A stretch of 64,000 bases of DNA, from positions 4,585,001 to 4,649,000 of the forward strand of contig NZ_CP067100.1 of the NCBI RefSeq assembly GCF_016616235.1, in the 5' to 3' direction. The position numbers were made by a program, and so were the translations under genes. The stretch is from Bradyrhizobium diazoefficiens (GTDB lineage: Bacteria; Pseudomonadota; Alphaproteobacteria; Rhizobiales; Xanthobacteraceae). Below are positions 35,720 through 44,783 of the stretch, in pieces. The stretch's first letter is position 1. Each line of letters opens with the position of its first letter. The notes under the pieces were generated by a model. The model ran no database searches, was not told the origin of the DNA, and saw only the letters and a program-made list of their open reading frames with translations.

Positions 35720-36904
35720 TCAGCCGCCGACGGCCTGATAAGCGAGGCGCTTGAACTCGAAGAAGAACGGATTCCAGAATCCCATATAACGCTGCGTCAT
35801 CAGCACGCCGGCGGTATTGGCCTCGGGGCAGATCCACCAATGGGTGCCGGCAAGCCCGCCCCACTGGAATTCGCCGGTCGAATTCGGCGGATCGAACGGC
35901 GTCGGCGCGAAGGTGACGGCGCCGCCGAGGCCAAATCCCTTGCCGGGAATCGGCCCTAGATTGGCGAAGCGGATCGTCTGCCCCGATGGCAGCTGGTTCG
36001 TCATCATAAGCCGCAACGTGTCCGGCTTGAGCAACGCATCCGACCCGGGCAACAGCGCGCGCACCAGAGCGAGCATGTCCGGCAAGGTCGAAACCAGACC
36101 GCCGCCGCCCGATAACCGCGGGAACGGCCGCCGATAGGCGTACGGATAAGGCAGATGGTCGGCGCGGGTCAGGCCCGGCTTCATGGGATCGAGCACATCA
36201 GCGCCGTTGTAGAGCGCGACCAGCCGGCCCTGCTGCGCCTCCGGCACGTAGAAGTCGGTATCGGTCATGCCGAGCGGCTCGAAGATGCGCACGTTGAGGA
36301 AGGCATCGAGGGGTTTGCCCGAGACGACCTCCACGACATGGCCGAGCACGTCGGTGGCGACCGAATATTCCCAGCTCGTGCCGGGCTGATAGGACAGCGG
36401 CAGATCGGCAAGCTTGTCGATCATGTCGGCGAGCGGCGTCAGCGGGTTGAGCACGCCCGCCCCGTTGTAGCCCTTGAACAGCACCGTGCCCGGATCGAAG
36501 ATGCCGTAGCTGAGGCCGGAGGTGTGGGTCAGGAGCTGGCGGATCGTGATCGGGGTGTTGGCCGGCTCGACATCGGCAAGGCTTGCCGCGCCCTGCTTCA
36601 AGACCTTGCGGTTGGCGAGCTGCGGCAGGAATGTCTCGACGGCGTCATCGAGCCCGATGCGCCCCTCTTCCATCAGCAGCATGATCGCGCAGGTCACGAA
36701 GATCTTGGTGTTGGAGAACGCGCGAAAAATGTGGTCGGTCCGAAGCGCCGTGTTCGCCTCACGATCAGCAAAGCCGACGCATTGCTGGTCCACGACTTCG
36801 CGGCCGCGCAGCACCGCCCAGGACGCGCCCGGGACGATCTCCTGATCGACGTAGCGTTGCATCGCCGTCCGCACGGCGGAAAAATCGATTGGCCTGGTGT
36901 CCAT
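35720..36904 (-). CDS. Serine hydrolase of the beta-lactamase (class C-like) family
   Basis: The 394-residue enzyme has the SxxK motif (SNTK in FRAFSNTKIFV), a YSVATD segment in the expected place for the catalytic Tyr and a C-terminal GGLAGTHWWI in the place of KTG. No signal peptide is evident, so it is likely cytoplasmic. The family includes esterases, peptidases and NylB-like hydrolases; antibiotic resistance should not be assumed. ATG 36904 follows caggggggc. The DUF429 gene lies 17 bases downstream and may be cotranscribed. Confidence 0.9.
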   Translation of the reverse strand: MDTRPIDFSAVRTAMQRYVDQEIVPGASWAVLRGREVVDQQCVGFADREANTALRTDHIFRAFSNTKIFVTCAIMLLMEEGRIGLDDAVETFLPQLANRKVLKQGAASLADVEPANTPITIRQLLTHTSGLSYGIFDPGTVLFKGYNGAGVLNPLTPLADMIDKLADLPLSYQPGTSWEYSVATDVLGHVVEVVSGKPLDAFLNVRIFEPLGMTDTDFYVPEAQQGRLVALYNGADVLDPMKPGLTRADHLPYPYAYRRPFPRLSGGGGLVSTLPDMLALVRALLPGSDALLKPDTLRLMMTNQLPSGQTIRFANLGPIPGKGFGLGGAVTFAPTPFDPPNSTGEFQWGGLAGTHWWICPEANTAGVLMTQRYMGFWNPFFFEFKRLAYQAVGG

Positions 36905-37150
36905 GAATTGCAGCCCCCCTGAATTGGTTGCGATGGATATAGCGTCAAATCGGCCGCGGGGAAGCCACCCTTCCACGGTCGGGTCCGCGCAGGCCACATC
37001 GACATTTTTGTTTCGCCGCGTGTTCATCCCGCCGCGAGCAACACAACGAAAACCGCTACAATCCTCGCGGCAAGACCTCGTTAAGCGCGCGACCTTTAGC
37101 CTCACACCCATGTTTCCGCGTGTTTTCAACATCATCAAGGGCGACCGGCA

Positions 37151-37696
37151 ATGACCTCGATCTCCGCAACCTCCACCACTTCCTATTCCCCGCTCGACCG
37201 CCTCAAGAGCGAGCTCACCAAGGAAGTCTCGGCGGGCACCATCAGCTCGAGCGACGAATCGGCGCTCTCCTCCGCGCTCGACGACATCGATTCTGCGCTC
37301 AAGAGCGGCGCATCCAGCTCCAGCTCCTCCTCGCCACCCTCGCCCGATGAGATGCAGTCCAAGATCGATGACCTCATCCAGAGCGAAGTGTCGAGCGGCA
37401 AGCTGACCAGCGACCAGGCCAGCGAACTCAAGAACGTGTTCGCCAACACGTTCTCGGACCGGGCCAATGGTGCCGGCGGCCCGCCTCCGCCGCCGGACGC
37501 GAGCGACGACTCATCGAGCACGGGCAGCACCGATTCCACCTCATCGTCGAGCTCGTCATCGGCCAGCGCCGAGGACCTGATGAAGGAGTTGCTCGCGATG
37601 CTCCAGAGCGCGACCAGCCAGTCGACCTCGTACAGCGCCAGCGGCAGCAGCAACTCCTCCTCCTCGAGCGCGCTGCTCGTCGACTACAGGACCTGA
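37151..37696 (+). CDS. Ser-rich low-complexity protein with two helical repeats
   Basis: The 181-residue protein has two similar helical segments (LKSELTKEVSAGTISSSDE, then LIQSEVSSGKLTSDQASEL) separated and followed by Ser/Pro/Gly-rich low-complexity runs. No signal peptide or membrane helix. A ribosome site (aaggg) precedes ATG 37151. No family recognised with confidence; similar Ser-rich proteins of unknown role exist in Bradyrhizobium. Convergent with the GNAT gene, five bases apart. Confidence 0.7.
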   Translation: MTSISATSTTSYSPLDRLKSELTKEVSAGTISSSDESALSSALDDIDSALKSGASSSSSSSPPSPDEMQSKIDDLIQSEVSSGKLTSDQASELKNVFANTFSDRANGAGGPPPPPDASDDSSSTGSTDSTSSSSSSSASAEDLMKELLAMLQSATSQSTSYSASGSSNSSSSSALLVDYRT

Positions 37697-37701
37697 CGTC
37701 G

Positions 37702-38394
37702 TCACTCCTGCTTCATCAGCGCGGTGACATGCAGGCGGCGGCGAATGCGCATGCCTTGCCGCTGATAGAGCGCGATGGCGGACGCGTTACTGGAAAACAC
37801 GTGCAGGAACGGAATTTCGCCGCGCGCCTCGATCCGGCGCGCGACGGCCGCAAGCAGCGCCTGCGCGTAGCCGCGCCCGCGATAGTCGGGGTGGACGCAG
37901 ACGGCGGTCATCTCGACGAACTTTCCCGGCTTCATCCGCTCGCCCGTCATCGCGACCAGCTCGCCACCGGCACGGATGCCGAGGAAGGTGCCGAGCTCGT
38001 GCGTCCGCAGCGCGAACGGGCCGGGCTTGGTCAGCGCGGTCAGCGCCATCATGGCGGGCACGTCGGCGGCCCCAAGCGTGACGATCTCGACATCGCGCAG
38101 CGGGCTGTCGGCGGGCGAGCCGATCATCTGCTCGCCGGTCTCGGCGAGCACAACCTTGAAGCCGGCGGGCACGTCGACCGGATCCGGCGTGAACAGCGCG
38201 GCGACTTGCGAAGCCGACATGAGCTCGCCGAGGGCGGCAAAGCTTGCCGCGGACATGTCGACCATGTCGGCGAACGGCGTCATGTCCTGGGGATAGCGCA
38301 GGGCCCGCGGACCGCCTTCCGCCAGATGTTTCTGGCGCGTCGTCAACGCGCTCCAGATCGGGCGATCCAGCAGCGTGTCATCGCCATCGGACAC
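37702..38394 (-). CDS. GNAT family N-acetyltransferase (FR47-like)
   Basis: The 230-residue protein ends in a GNAT core. Motif A is VCVHPDYRGRGYAQALLAAV with the RGRGYA acetyl-CoA loop, followed by HVFSSNASAIALYQRQGM. This is the FR47-like branch. The N-terminal part has no visible domain. It transfers an acetyl group from acetyl-CoA to an unknown amine. The lin0512 gene begins upstream on the same strand, so these two may be cotranscribed. Confidence 0.9.
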   Translation of the reverse strand: MSDGDDTLLDRPIWSALTTRQKHLAEGGPRALRYPQDMTPFADMVDMSAASFAALGELMSASQVAALFTPDPVDVPAGFKVVLAETGEQMIGSPADSPLRDVEIVTLGAADVPAMMALTALTKPGPFALRTHELGTFLGIRAGGELVAMTGERMKPGKFVEMTAVCVHPDYRGRGYAQALLAAVARRIEARGEIPFLHVFSSNASAIALYQRQGMRIRRRLHVTALMKQE

Positions 38395-38399
38395 TGCCT

Positions 38400-38753
38400 C
38401 TAGTCCTTGTCGAAGCTGACGATGACGGCAGCGTTGGCAATGAGGATGGGATCATTGGCCACTTCCGTGGCCGAGGGGATCTCCAGGCCGCCCTTGACCG
38501 CGGTAACGGTCACGGTGCCGTAGGGAAGCTCCTTTGCAACGGCTTCCTTGTCGACCGCCTCGGGGTTGGGGACGCCGATCGTGACATCCACGAACATGTC
38601 GTTTGCGGTCTTGCCGATCATCCGGAAAAAGCCGAGGCTGGAATGCCTGATGGCATCGGACACCGCCCGCTTCGCCGCCTTGGTGGCGTCCCTGCCGTGG
38701 ACGTCGACGCCCATGCCCATCTCGGTAACGCAGCGAACACGTGTCATGTTCAT
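38400..38753 (-). CDS. Lin0512 family protein
   Basis: The 117-residue protein is of the Lin0512 family, recognisable by EMGMGVDVHGRDATKAAKRA and the later DVTIGVPNPEAVDKE and PYGTVTVTAVKGGLEI. The fold is related to dodecin-like or Lin0512 oligomers; the function is unknown. It lies between a ClC channel gene and a GNAT gene on the same strand. Confidence 0.88.
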   Translation of the reverse strand: MNMTRVRCVTEMGMGVDVHGRDATKAAKRAVSDAIRHSSLGFFRMIGKTANDMFVDVTIGVPNPEAVDKEAVAKELPYGTVTVTAVKGGLEIPSATEVANDPILIANAAVIVSFDKD

Positions 38754-38771
38754 TCCTGTCGGTGCTGGGGT

Positions 38772-40598
38772 TCAGAGCGGCTGACCTTCCGCGATCCGCG
38801 CCTCCGGCACAAGCGCCTTTTCGCGCAGGAAATATGCGCTGCGGTCCTCCTCCTGCGCGTTCACGACCGCGCGAATTCGCAGCAAATCCTTGCGCGCAAC
38901 CAGGCCCACGACACGATGGGTAGTGCGATCGACCACCGGCAGGCGGCCGAGATCGGAGGCGACCATGAGATCGGCGACCCTGCCCAGCACGTCGTCGGGA
39001 TGAGCCACCACCGCCGAGGTGTCGGAGACGACGTCGTCGAGCGTCGCGGCCTGATGGTCGCCTTCGGTGCGCCAGCGCAGCACGTCGGCGCGGGTCACCA
39101 TGCCGGTGAGCCGTCCGTCGGCGGCGACGACGGGATAGGATTTGTGACGGCGCTGGTCCGAGGTGAAGAACGCGACCGCTTCGTCGATGGGCAGGTCGAC
39201 CGGCAGCGTGTCAACGTCAGTCACCATGACATCGGCGGCGCGCAGCAGCTCGAACGGATCGATCGCGTATTCGCGTGTGATGTGCTGGCCGCGGCGCGCG
39301 ATCTTCTCGGTCAGGATCGAGCGCTTCAGCAGCAGCACGGTGACGGCGTGGGCCGCGCCGGTCGCGGCGAGCAGCGGCAGCAGCATGTCGATGTTGCCGG
39401 TGAGCTCGATCGCGAACATCACGCCGGTCAGCGGCGAGCGCATCGTGCCGCCCATCATCGCGGCCATGCCGACCAGCGCCCAGAACGAGGCCCCACCGGG
39501 CAGCACCAGCCCCTCCATCCAGCCGGCGGTGCCGCCGAGGATGAGCAGCGGCGCCAGCACGCCGCCCGACGTGCCTGAGCCCAGGGCGATCACCCAGATC
39601 GCGGATTTCACCAGCAGCAGGCGGATCGCCTCGTCGCGCACCATGTGACCGGAGAGCAGGTCGGCGATGACGTCGTAACCGACGCCGAGCGCGCGCGGAT
39701 CGATGAGCCCGCCGAGGCCGACGATCAAGCCGCCGAGCATCGGCCACCACATCCAGTGCACCGGCAGGCGGTCGAACAGGTCCTCGATCGCGTAGAGCAG
39801 CCGCGTCATCAGTCCGGATTGCAGGCCGGCAACGATGCCGACGCCGATCGCAGCCGCAAGGCCCCACCAGGGCAGGTCCGGCCGCTCGGCGAACGGAAAC
39901 AACGGCCCTGTCCCGAACAGCAGCGGACGCCACGCCGCCGAGATCACGGCGCCGGTCACCACAGGCAGGAAGCTGCGCGGCTTCCATTCGAACAGCAATA
40001 GCTCGACCGCGAGCAGGACGGCCGCAATCGGCGTGCCGAAGATCGCCGTCATGCCGGCGGCTGCGCCTGCGACCAGCAGCGTCTTGCGCTCGGCCGCGGT
40101 GAGGTGAAAGCATTGCGCGAAGATCGATCCGATCGCGCCGCCGGTCATGATGATCGGCCCCTCGGCGCCGAACGGGCCGCCGCTCCCGATCGACACCGCC
40201 GAGGACAGCGGCTTCAGGATCGCGACTTTCGGCTGCATCCGGCTGCCGCCGATCAGGATCGCCTCGATCGCCTCGGGGATGCCGTGGCCCCGGATCTTCT
40301 CCGACCCGAACCGCGCCATCAGGCCGATCACGAGGCCGCCCAGCGCCGGCGCCAGCACCATCCAAAGTCCCGGATGCGCATTCGCCAGCGAGACGTTCTC
40401 GGTACTGACATGGCCGAACCAGACCAAATTGGTGACAAGCGCGATCAGCTTCAGCAGCACCCATGCCGCCCCGGCGCCCAAGCTGCCGACCAGCAGGGCC
40501 ATACCGATCAGGATCAGCACACGGCGGTCGGCGGTGAAGTCTCCGGGCTTGCCGCGATGGCGCGGGAGCCCGCCGGTGATGTCCAGGGTCTGACGCAT
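38772..40598 (-). CDS. ClC-type chloride channel/antiporter with C-terminal CBS pair
   Basis: The 608-residue protein is a ClC family member: GHGIPEAIEAIL in the selectivity region, GAEGPIIMTGG with the gating Glu (usual GREGP has Arg before Glu, here Ala), and GSGTSGGVLAPLL. Two CBS domains follow at the C-terminus (MVTDVDTLPVDLPIDEAVAF, then LGRVADLMVASDLGRLPVVD), likely sensing nucleotides. ATG 40598 is preferred over the TTG at 40634. A perfect palindrome sits 36 bases upstream. Confidence 0.92.
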   Translation of the reverse strand: MRQTLDITGGLPRHRGKPGDFTADRRVLILIGMALLVGSLGAGAAWVLLKLIALVTNLVWFGHVSTENVSLANAHPGLWMVLAPALGGLVIGLMARFGSEKIRGHGIPEAIEAILIGGSRMQPKVAILKPLSSAVSIGSGGPFGAEGPIIMTGGAIGSIFAQCFHLTAAERKTLLVAGAAAGMTAIFGTPIAAVLLAVELLLFEWKPRSFLPVVTGAVISAAWRPLLFGTGPLFPFAERPDLPWWGLAAAIGVGIVAGLQSGLMTRLLYAIEDLFDRLPVHWMWWPMLGGLIVGLGGLIDPRALGVGYDVIADLLSGHMVRDEAIRLLLVKSAIWVIALGSGTSGGVLAPLLILGGTAGWMEGLVLPGGASFWALVGMAAMMGGTMRSPLTGVMFAIELTGNIDMLLPLLAATGAAHAVTVLLLKRSILTEKIARRGQHITREYAIDPFELLRAADVMVTDVDTLPVDLPIDEAVAFFTSDQRRHKSYPVVAADGRLTGMVTRADVLRWRTEGDHQAATLDDVVSDTSAVVAHPDDVLGRVADLMVASDLGRLPVVDRTTHRVVGLVARKDLLRIRAVVNAQEEDRSAYFLREKALVPEARIAEGQPL

Positions 40599-40633
40599 GT
40601 TTGCTCTTGTCGGAAGGATGTCTCGTGCCCGCA

Positions 40634-40654
40634 ATATATCGCGTCACGATATAT
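40634..40654. promoter_or_regulatory. Perfect 8-bp inverted repeat, candidate operator upstream of clc
   Basis: ATATATCG at 40634-40641 and CGATATAT at 40647-40654 are exact reverse complements around CGTCA. It is strikingly A/T-rich for this region and lies 36-56 bases upstream of the clc start, in the gap between it and the ThDP enzyme gene. A dimeric regulator binding site is likely; PadR-like regulators use related ATAT-rich palindromes, but no such gene is nearby. Confidence 0.6.
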
Positions 40655-40705
40655 ATCAAGGAATGGCTGGTATGATCCTCGCGGCAGTCCAGCGATCTGG
40701 GGCGC

Positions 40706-42361
40706 TTATTTCTGCCGCGCCTGCAATTCGTCGACCAGCACCCGCACGTTCTCCGAATAGTCGATCGGGATGACGACCAAATGCACGCCGCCCTCCTTGA
40801 ATGCGGCGTCGAGCGTCGGAGCAAAGCTGTCGATGTCCGCGATCCGGTGTCCCTTGGCGCCGTAGGCCCTGGCGTAGAGGACGAAATCCGGATTGCCGAA
40901 GGTCATGCCGTAATCGGCAAAATGATCGACGGCCTGCTTCCAGCGGATCATGCCGTAGGCGTGGTCCTCGAGCACCAGCACGACCAGATTGAGCTTGAGG
41001 CGGACGGCGGTCTCCATCTCCTGGCTGTTCATCATGAAGCCGCCGTCGCCGGCGACCGCGAGCACGCGGCGGTCGGGATAGAGCATGGCGGCCATCATCG
41101 CCGACGGCAGGCCGGCGCCCATGGTCGCCAGCGCGTTGTCGAGCAGCAGCGTGTTGGCGACGCGGGTGCGGTAATTGCGCGCGAACCAAATCTTGTACAT
41201 GCCGTTATCGAGCGCGACGATGCCGTTCTCGGGGATGACCTCGCGGATGTCGTGCACGATGCGCTGCGGCGTCGGCGGCCAGCGTGCCTCGGTGGCGCGG
41301 TCGGCGATGCGATTGAGGATCTCCTCGCGCAGCGGCAACAGCGCCGCCGCCTGCGGCAGCTTGCCCTCGAGCCGGTCGGCCAGGATCTCCAGGCTCGGAC
41401 CGACGTCGCCGACGACTTCCGCATCGGGAAAATACACCTGCTCCACGCTTGCCGGCGTGTAGCTGACGTGAATGACTTTCGGGTCCGAGGGACCCATGAT
41501 GAAGGGTGGCTTCTCGATCGGATCGTGGCCGATCGCGACAATCAGATCGGCTGCGTCGATGGCGTCGTGAACATAGTCGCGCTCGGACAGCGCGGCGGTG
41601 CCCATATAGAGATTGGTGCCGCCGGGCACGGTGCCCTTCCCCATCTGCGTGGTGAAGAACGGAATGCCGGTCCGCCGCACGAAGCTGGCGATGCCGTGGG
41701 TCGCGCGCGGCCGGCTCGTCGCCGCCCCCATCATCACCAATGGGCGCTCTGCGGCCAAGATCATCCCGGCGGCGCGGTCGAGCGCGGCGCGGTGGGCGAC
41801 CGGGATCTCGATCGGATGCACGGGGATCGCGGGGACAGAGGATACTTCATCCGCCGCGATGTCCTCGGGCAGTTCGAGATGCACCGGCCCCGGCCGCTCC
41901 TCCATAGCCACGCGAAAGGCATCGCGCACCACGGTCGGGATCGAGGAGGCGCTGACGATCTGCCGCGACAGCTTTGTCAGCGGCTTCATGGTCGCCACCA
42001 CGTCCACGATCTGGAAGCGCGCCTGCCGGCTGCTCATGATCGGTTTCTGGCCGGTGATCAGGATCATCGGCATCGCGCCGAGATGCGCGTAGGCGGCACC
42101 GGTGGACAGATTGAGCGCGCCCGGGCCGAGCGTGGAGAGGCACACGCCGGGCTTGCCGGTGAGCCGTCCATGCGTCGCCGCCATAAAGGCCGCAGCCTGC
42201 TCGTGGCGGGTCAGGATCAGTTCGATCCTGGAGGTTCGGAGCGATTCGACGAAGTCGAGATTTTCCTCGCCGGGGACGCCGAAGATGCGATCGACGCCTT
42301 CGTTCTCCAGAGCCGCGACAAACAGGTCCGATCCCTTCAATTTGCGTCCCTGTCCGCTCAT
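40706..42361 (-). CDS. Acetolactate synthase-like thiamine diphosphate enzyme
   Basis: The 551-residue protein is an IlvB-like ThDP enzyme. It has RHEQAAAFMA with the activating Glu, a middle domain, and the ThDP/Mg motif GDGGFMMNSQEMETAVRL then ending in LEDHAYGMI. Candidate activities are acetolactate synthase (catabolic, single-subunit) or another decarboxylase; no small subunit gene is adjacent. ATG 42361 follows caggagg at a good distance. It diverges from the secretion locus. Confidence 0.92.
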   Translation of the reverse strand: MSGQGRKLKGSDLFVAALENEGVDRIFGVPGEENLDFVESLRTSRIELILTRHEQAAAFMAATHGRLTGKPGVCLSTLGPGALNLSTGAAYAHLGAMPMILITGQKPIMSSRQARFQIVDVVATMKPLTKLSRQIVSASSIPTVVRDAFRVAMEERPGPVHLELPEDIAADEVSSVPAIPVHPIEIPVAHRAALDRAAGMILAAERPLVMMGAATSRPRATHGIASFVRRTGIPFFTTQMGKGTVPGGTNLYMGTAALSERDYVHDAIDAADLIVAIGHDPIEKPPFIMGPSDPKVIHVSYTPASVEQVYFPDAEVVGDVGPSLEILADRLEGKLPQAAALLPLREEILNRIADRATEARWPPTPQRIVHDIREVIPENGIVALDNGMYKIWFARNYRTRVANTLLLDNALATMGAGLPSAMMAAMLYPDRRVLAVAGDGGFMMNSQEMETAVRLKLNLVVLVLEDHAYGMIRWKQAVDHFADYGMTFGNPDFVLYARAYGAKGHRIADIDSFAPTLDAAFKEGGVHLVVIPIDYSENVRVLVDELQARQK

Positions 42362-42625
42362 GTCGCCTCCTGATCGATGTGCGTCCCGTGGCGGGAGCGA
42401 GCGCATGGTAGGCGTCCGCGGCACAAGCACAACTCACAAAGAGGGGTGGCCCATACTGCGCCGTGCGTTCTTGAACTCTTCGCACGCCCTTCCATACGAA
42501 GTTCCTCGCCCAAAAAATCAGCACCAAATGGCCGCATGTGAGTCCGCAACCTTTGGCGGGCGAGGCGACTTCTTGGGCAGCGACGCTTCTGTCGCGATCT
42601 CAACTGCCAACCCAAAGGAGTTCAC

Positions 42626-42928
42626 ATGGCTCTTCTCGGAAACCTGCTCGGCACTGTCGATGGTCTGCTTGGAACAGCAACGGGCGCGCTGTCAGGCAGC
42701 GCTGATGCAGGTGGAAGTGTGACGGCCGGCGCCAGCGGCTCGGTGGATCTGTCGCACACGCTCGATGTGGGCGCGCTGATCGAAACCAACCCCAGCGTTG
42801 ACGTCTCCACCTCAGGCCTTGCGGGAACCGGTGGCATCGACGCCTCGATCTCCGCGCCGACCGCGGTGGGTCTCAGCGCAGACGTCGGCCATCTCGATGT
42901 CGGTGGCCTTCTTCACGGCTTGGTCTGA
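42626..42928 (+). CDS. Small Gly/Ser/Ala-rich protein, candidate type I secretion substrate
   Basis: The 100-residue acidic protein is rich in Gly, Ala, Ser and Asp (LLGNLLGTVDGLLGTATGAL at the start, HLDVGGLLHGLV at the end) with a repetitive G-x-L pattern and no Cys, signal peptide or membrane helix. A strong ribosome site (aaaggag) precedes ATG 42626. It is the first gene of the exporter locus and ends in a hydrophobic C-terminus, as PrtD-type T1SS substrates do. No GGxGxD repeats are visible. The substrate role is inference from position and composition. Confidence 0.75.
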   Translation: MALLGNLLGTVDGLLGTATGALSGSADAGGSVTAGASGSVDLSHTLDVGALIETNPSVDVSTSGLAGTGGIDASISAPTAVGLSADVGHLDVGGLLHGLV

Positions 42929-43040
42929 GCCGATTTCCAGATGACAGATATGTGGCGTGGGGCTGAGGCCCCACGCCACGCCACGCGTAAGCCCGCCAGC
43001 GTCCCGGCGCCAATTCTTTTCAAACCGTAAGGACATTCAG

Positions 43041-44783
43041 ATGGCGTCAGCACTGTTGACGGTCGCGGATGAGGCGGCAGAGCCGCCCTATCGTCGCAGT
43101 GACGATGTCCGCGAGGCGCTCAAGAAGCTCTGGCCGCACTTCCTCTGGGCAGGATTGTTCTCGAGCGCGATCAACCTGCTCTATCTCTCTTCGCCGCTCT
43201 ATCTGATGCAGGTCTATAACCGCGTCCTGCTCAACGAGAACATCTCGACGCTCGTTCTTCTCACCCTCATCCTCGCGATCGCGCTCTTGACCATGGCCGG
43301 CCTCGATGCCGTGCGCGCCTGGATCCTGATCCGCTGCGGCATCCGGCTCGATATGGAGCTGTCGACGCGCGTGTTCGAGGCGCTGGTGGTGCGATCGGCC
43401 GAGCGCGGCGCATCGCGCGGCGCGCAGCAGCTGCGCGACCTCGACCAATTCCGCACCTTCGTGACGGGCTCGGGCATCTATTTCGCATTCGACTTGCCGT
43501 GGATTCCGATCTATCTCCTGCTGCTGTTCTTCATCCATCCCCTGCTCGGCCTCGTCGCCACCATCGGCGCATTGCTGCTGCTCGGACTCGCCGGCGTCAA
43601 CGAAATCCTGACCCGCTCGCCGATGAAGCAGGCCGAGGCGTCCGGCAACCAGTCCTACGTCTTCACCGAGAATGTGCTGCGCCATGCCGACGTGATCCGC
43701 GCCATGGGCATGCAGCCGGCGGTCGAGCGCAACTGGCAGAGCCAGCGTTCGGCGATGCTGGTGCAGCAGGCGGTCGCCAGCGACAAGAATGCGGTGATGA
43801 CGTCGTCGATCCGCTTCTTCCGTCTGCTGCTGCAATCCCTGATGCTCGGCACCGGCGCCTGGCTCGCGATCGACCATGCCATCACGCCCGCGACGATTTT
43901 CGCCGCCAGCATCGTCATGGGCCGGGCGCTGGTGCCGGTCGAGCAGGCCGTCGGCACCTGGAAGCAGTTCATCGGCGCGCGCGATGCCTATGCACAGGTG
44001 CGCGACTTGCTCGCCACCGTCGACGTGACCGTGCCGCAAACCATCGTGCCGAAGCAGCGCAATACCGTTGAGGTGCGCGAGCTCGTCTGCGAACTGCCGT
44101 CGCGGCCCGAGCCCGTGCTGAAAGGCGTGTCCTTCGAGCTCGCGGGTGGCCAGGCGCTCGGCATCGTCGGCCCGAGCGGCTCGGGCAAGAGCACGCTGGC
44201 CCGGCTGCTTGTCGGTGCGATGGCGCCGGCCGCGGGACGGCTGCGCTTCGGCGGGCTCGACTACAATCACTGGGATCCCGTCGAGTTCGGCCGCCATGTC
44301 GGCTATCTGCCGCAGGATGTCGGCCTGTTCGCCGGCACCGTCCGTGAGAACATCGCGCGCTTCGGCGATGCCTCGACCGACGAGATCATCGACGCTGCGA
44401 TCCGCGCCGGCATCCACGACATGGTGCTTGACCTGCCCCGACAATACGATACCCGGCTCGGCGTCGGCGGCGTTGGCCTTTCCGGCGGCCAGCGCCAGCG
44501 CCTGGGCCTTGCGCGCGCCCTCCTAGGCCATCCGCCGCTGCTGGTGCTGGACGAGCCCAACGCCAATCTCGATGCGCCCGGCGAAGAGGCGCTGAAGGCC
44601 GCACTGCTCAACGCCAAGGCCGGCGGCGCGGCGGTGATCGTCATCACCCACCGCACCACGATTCTCGACGTCGTCGACATCATGATGGTGCTGCGCAGCG
44701 GCATGCTCGACATGCTCGGCCCACCCGGCGAGGTCTATCAGGCCTTGCAGCAGCAGGCTGCAGCACGGGCGGCTGCATCATGA
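43041..44783 (+). CDS. Type I secretion ABC exporter (PrtD/HasD-type)
   Basis: The 580-residue half-transporter has a six-helix membrane domain (LFSSAINLLYLSSPLYLMQV near the start) and an ATPase domain with Walker A GPSGSGKST about residue 376, signature LSGGQRQRL about 479 and Walker B LLVLDEPNANLD about 500. There is no N-terminal C39 peptidase, so cargo is exported uncleaved, as in the PrtD/HasD/RsaD family. ATG 43041 is chosen; aaggac lies upstream. The stop overlaps the adaptor gene start by four bases (ATGA). Confidence 0.95.
   Translation: MASALLTVADEAAEPPYRRSDDVREALKKLWPHFLWAGLFSSAINLLYLSSPLYLMQVYNRVLLNENISTLVLLTLILAIALLTMAGLDAVRAWILIRCGIRLDMELSTRVFEALVVRSAERGASRGAQQLRDLDQFRTFVTGSGIYFAFDLPWIPIYLLLLFFIHPLLGLVATIGALLLLGLAGVNEILTRSPMKQAEASGNQSYVFTENVLRHADVIRAMGMQPAVERNWQSQRSAMLVQQAVASDKNAVMTSSIRFFRLLLQSLMLGTGAWLAIDHAITPATIFAASIVMGRALVPVEQAVGTWKQFIGARDAYAQVRDLLATVDVTVPQTIVPKQRNTVEVRELVCELPSRPEPVLKGVSFELAGGQALGIVGPSGSGKSTLARLLVGAMAPAAGRLRFGGLDYNHWDPVEFGRHVGYLPQDVGLFAGTVRENIARFGDASTDEIIDAAIRAGIHDMVLDLPRQYDTRLGVGGVGLSGGQRQRLGLARALLGHPPLLVLDEPNANLDAPGEEALKAALLNAKAGGAAVIVITHRTTILDVVDIMMVLRSGMLDMLGPPGEVYQALQQQAAARAAAS

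Noticed and set aside
35720..36904. Antibiotic-resistance beta-lactamase
   Set aside because: No signal peptide and class C-like motifs match esterase/NylB-type relatives equally well.
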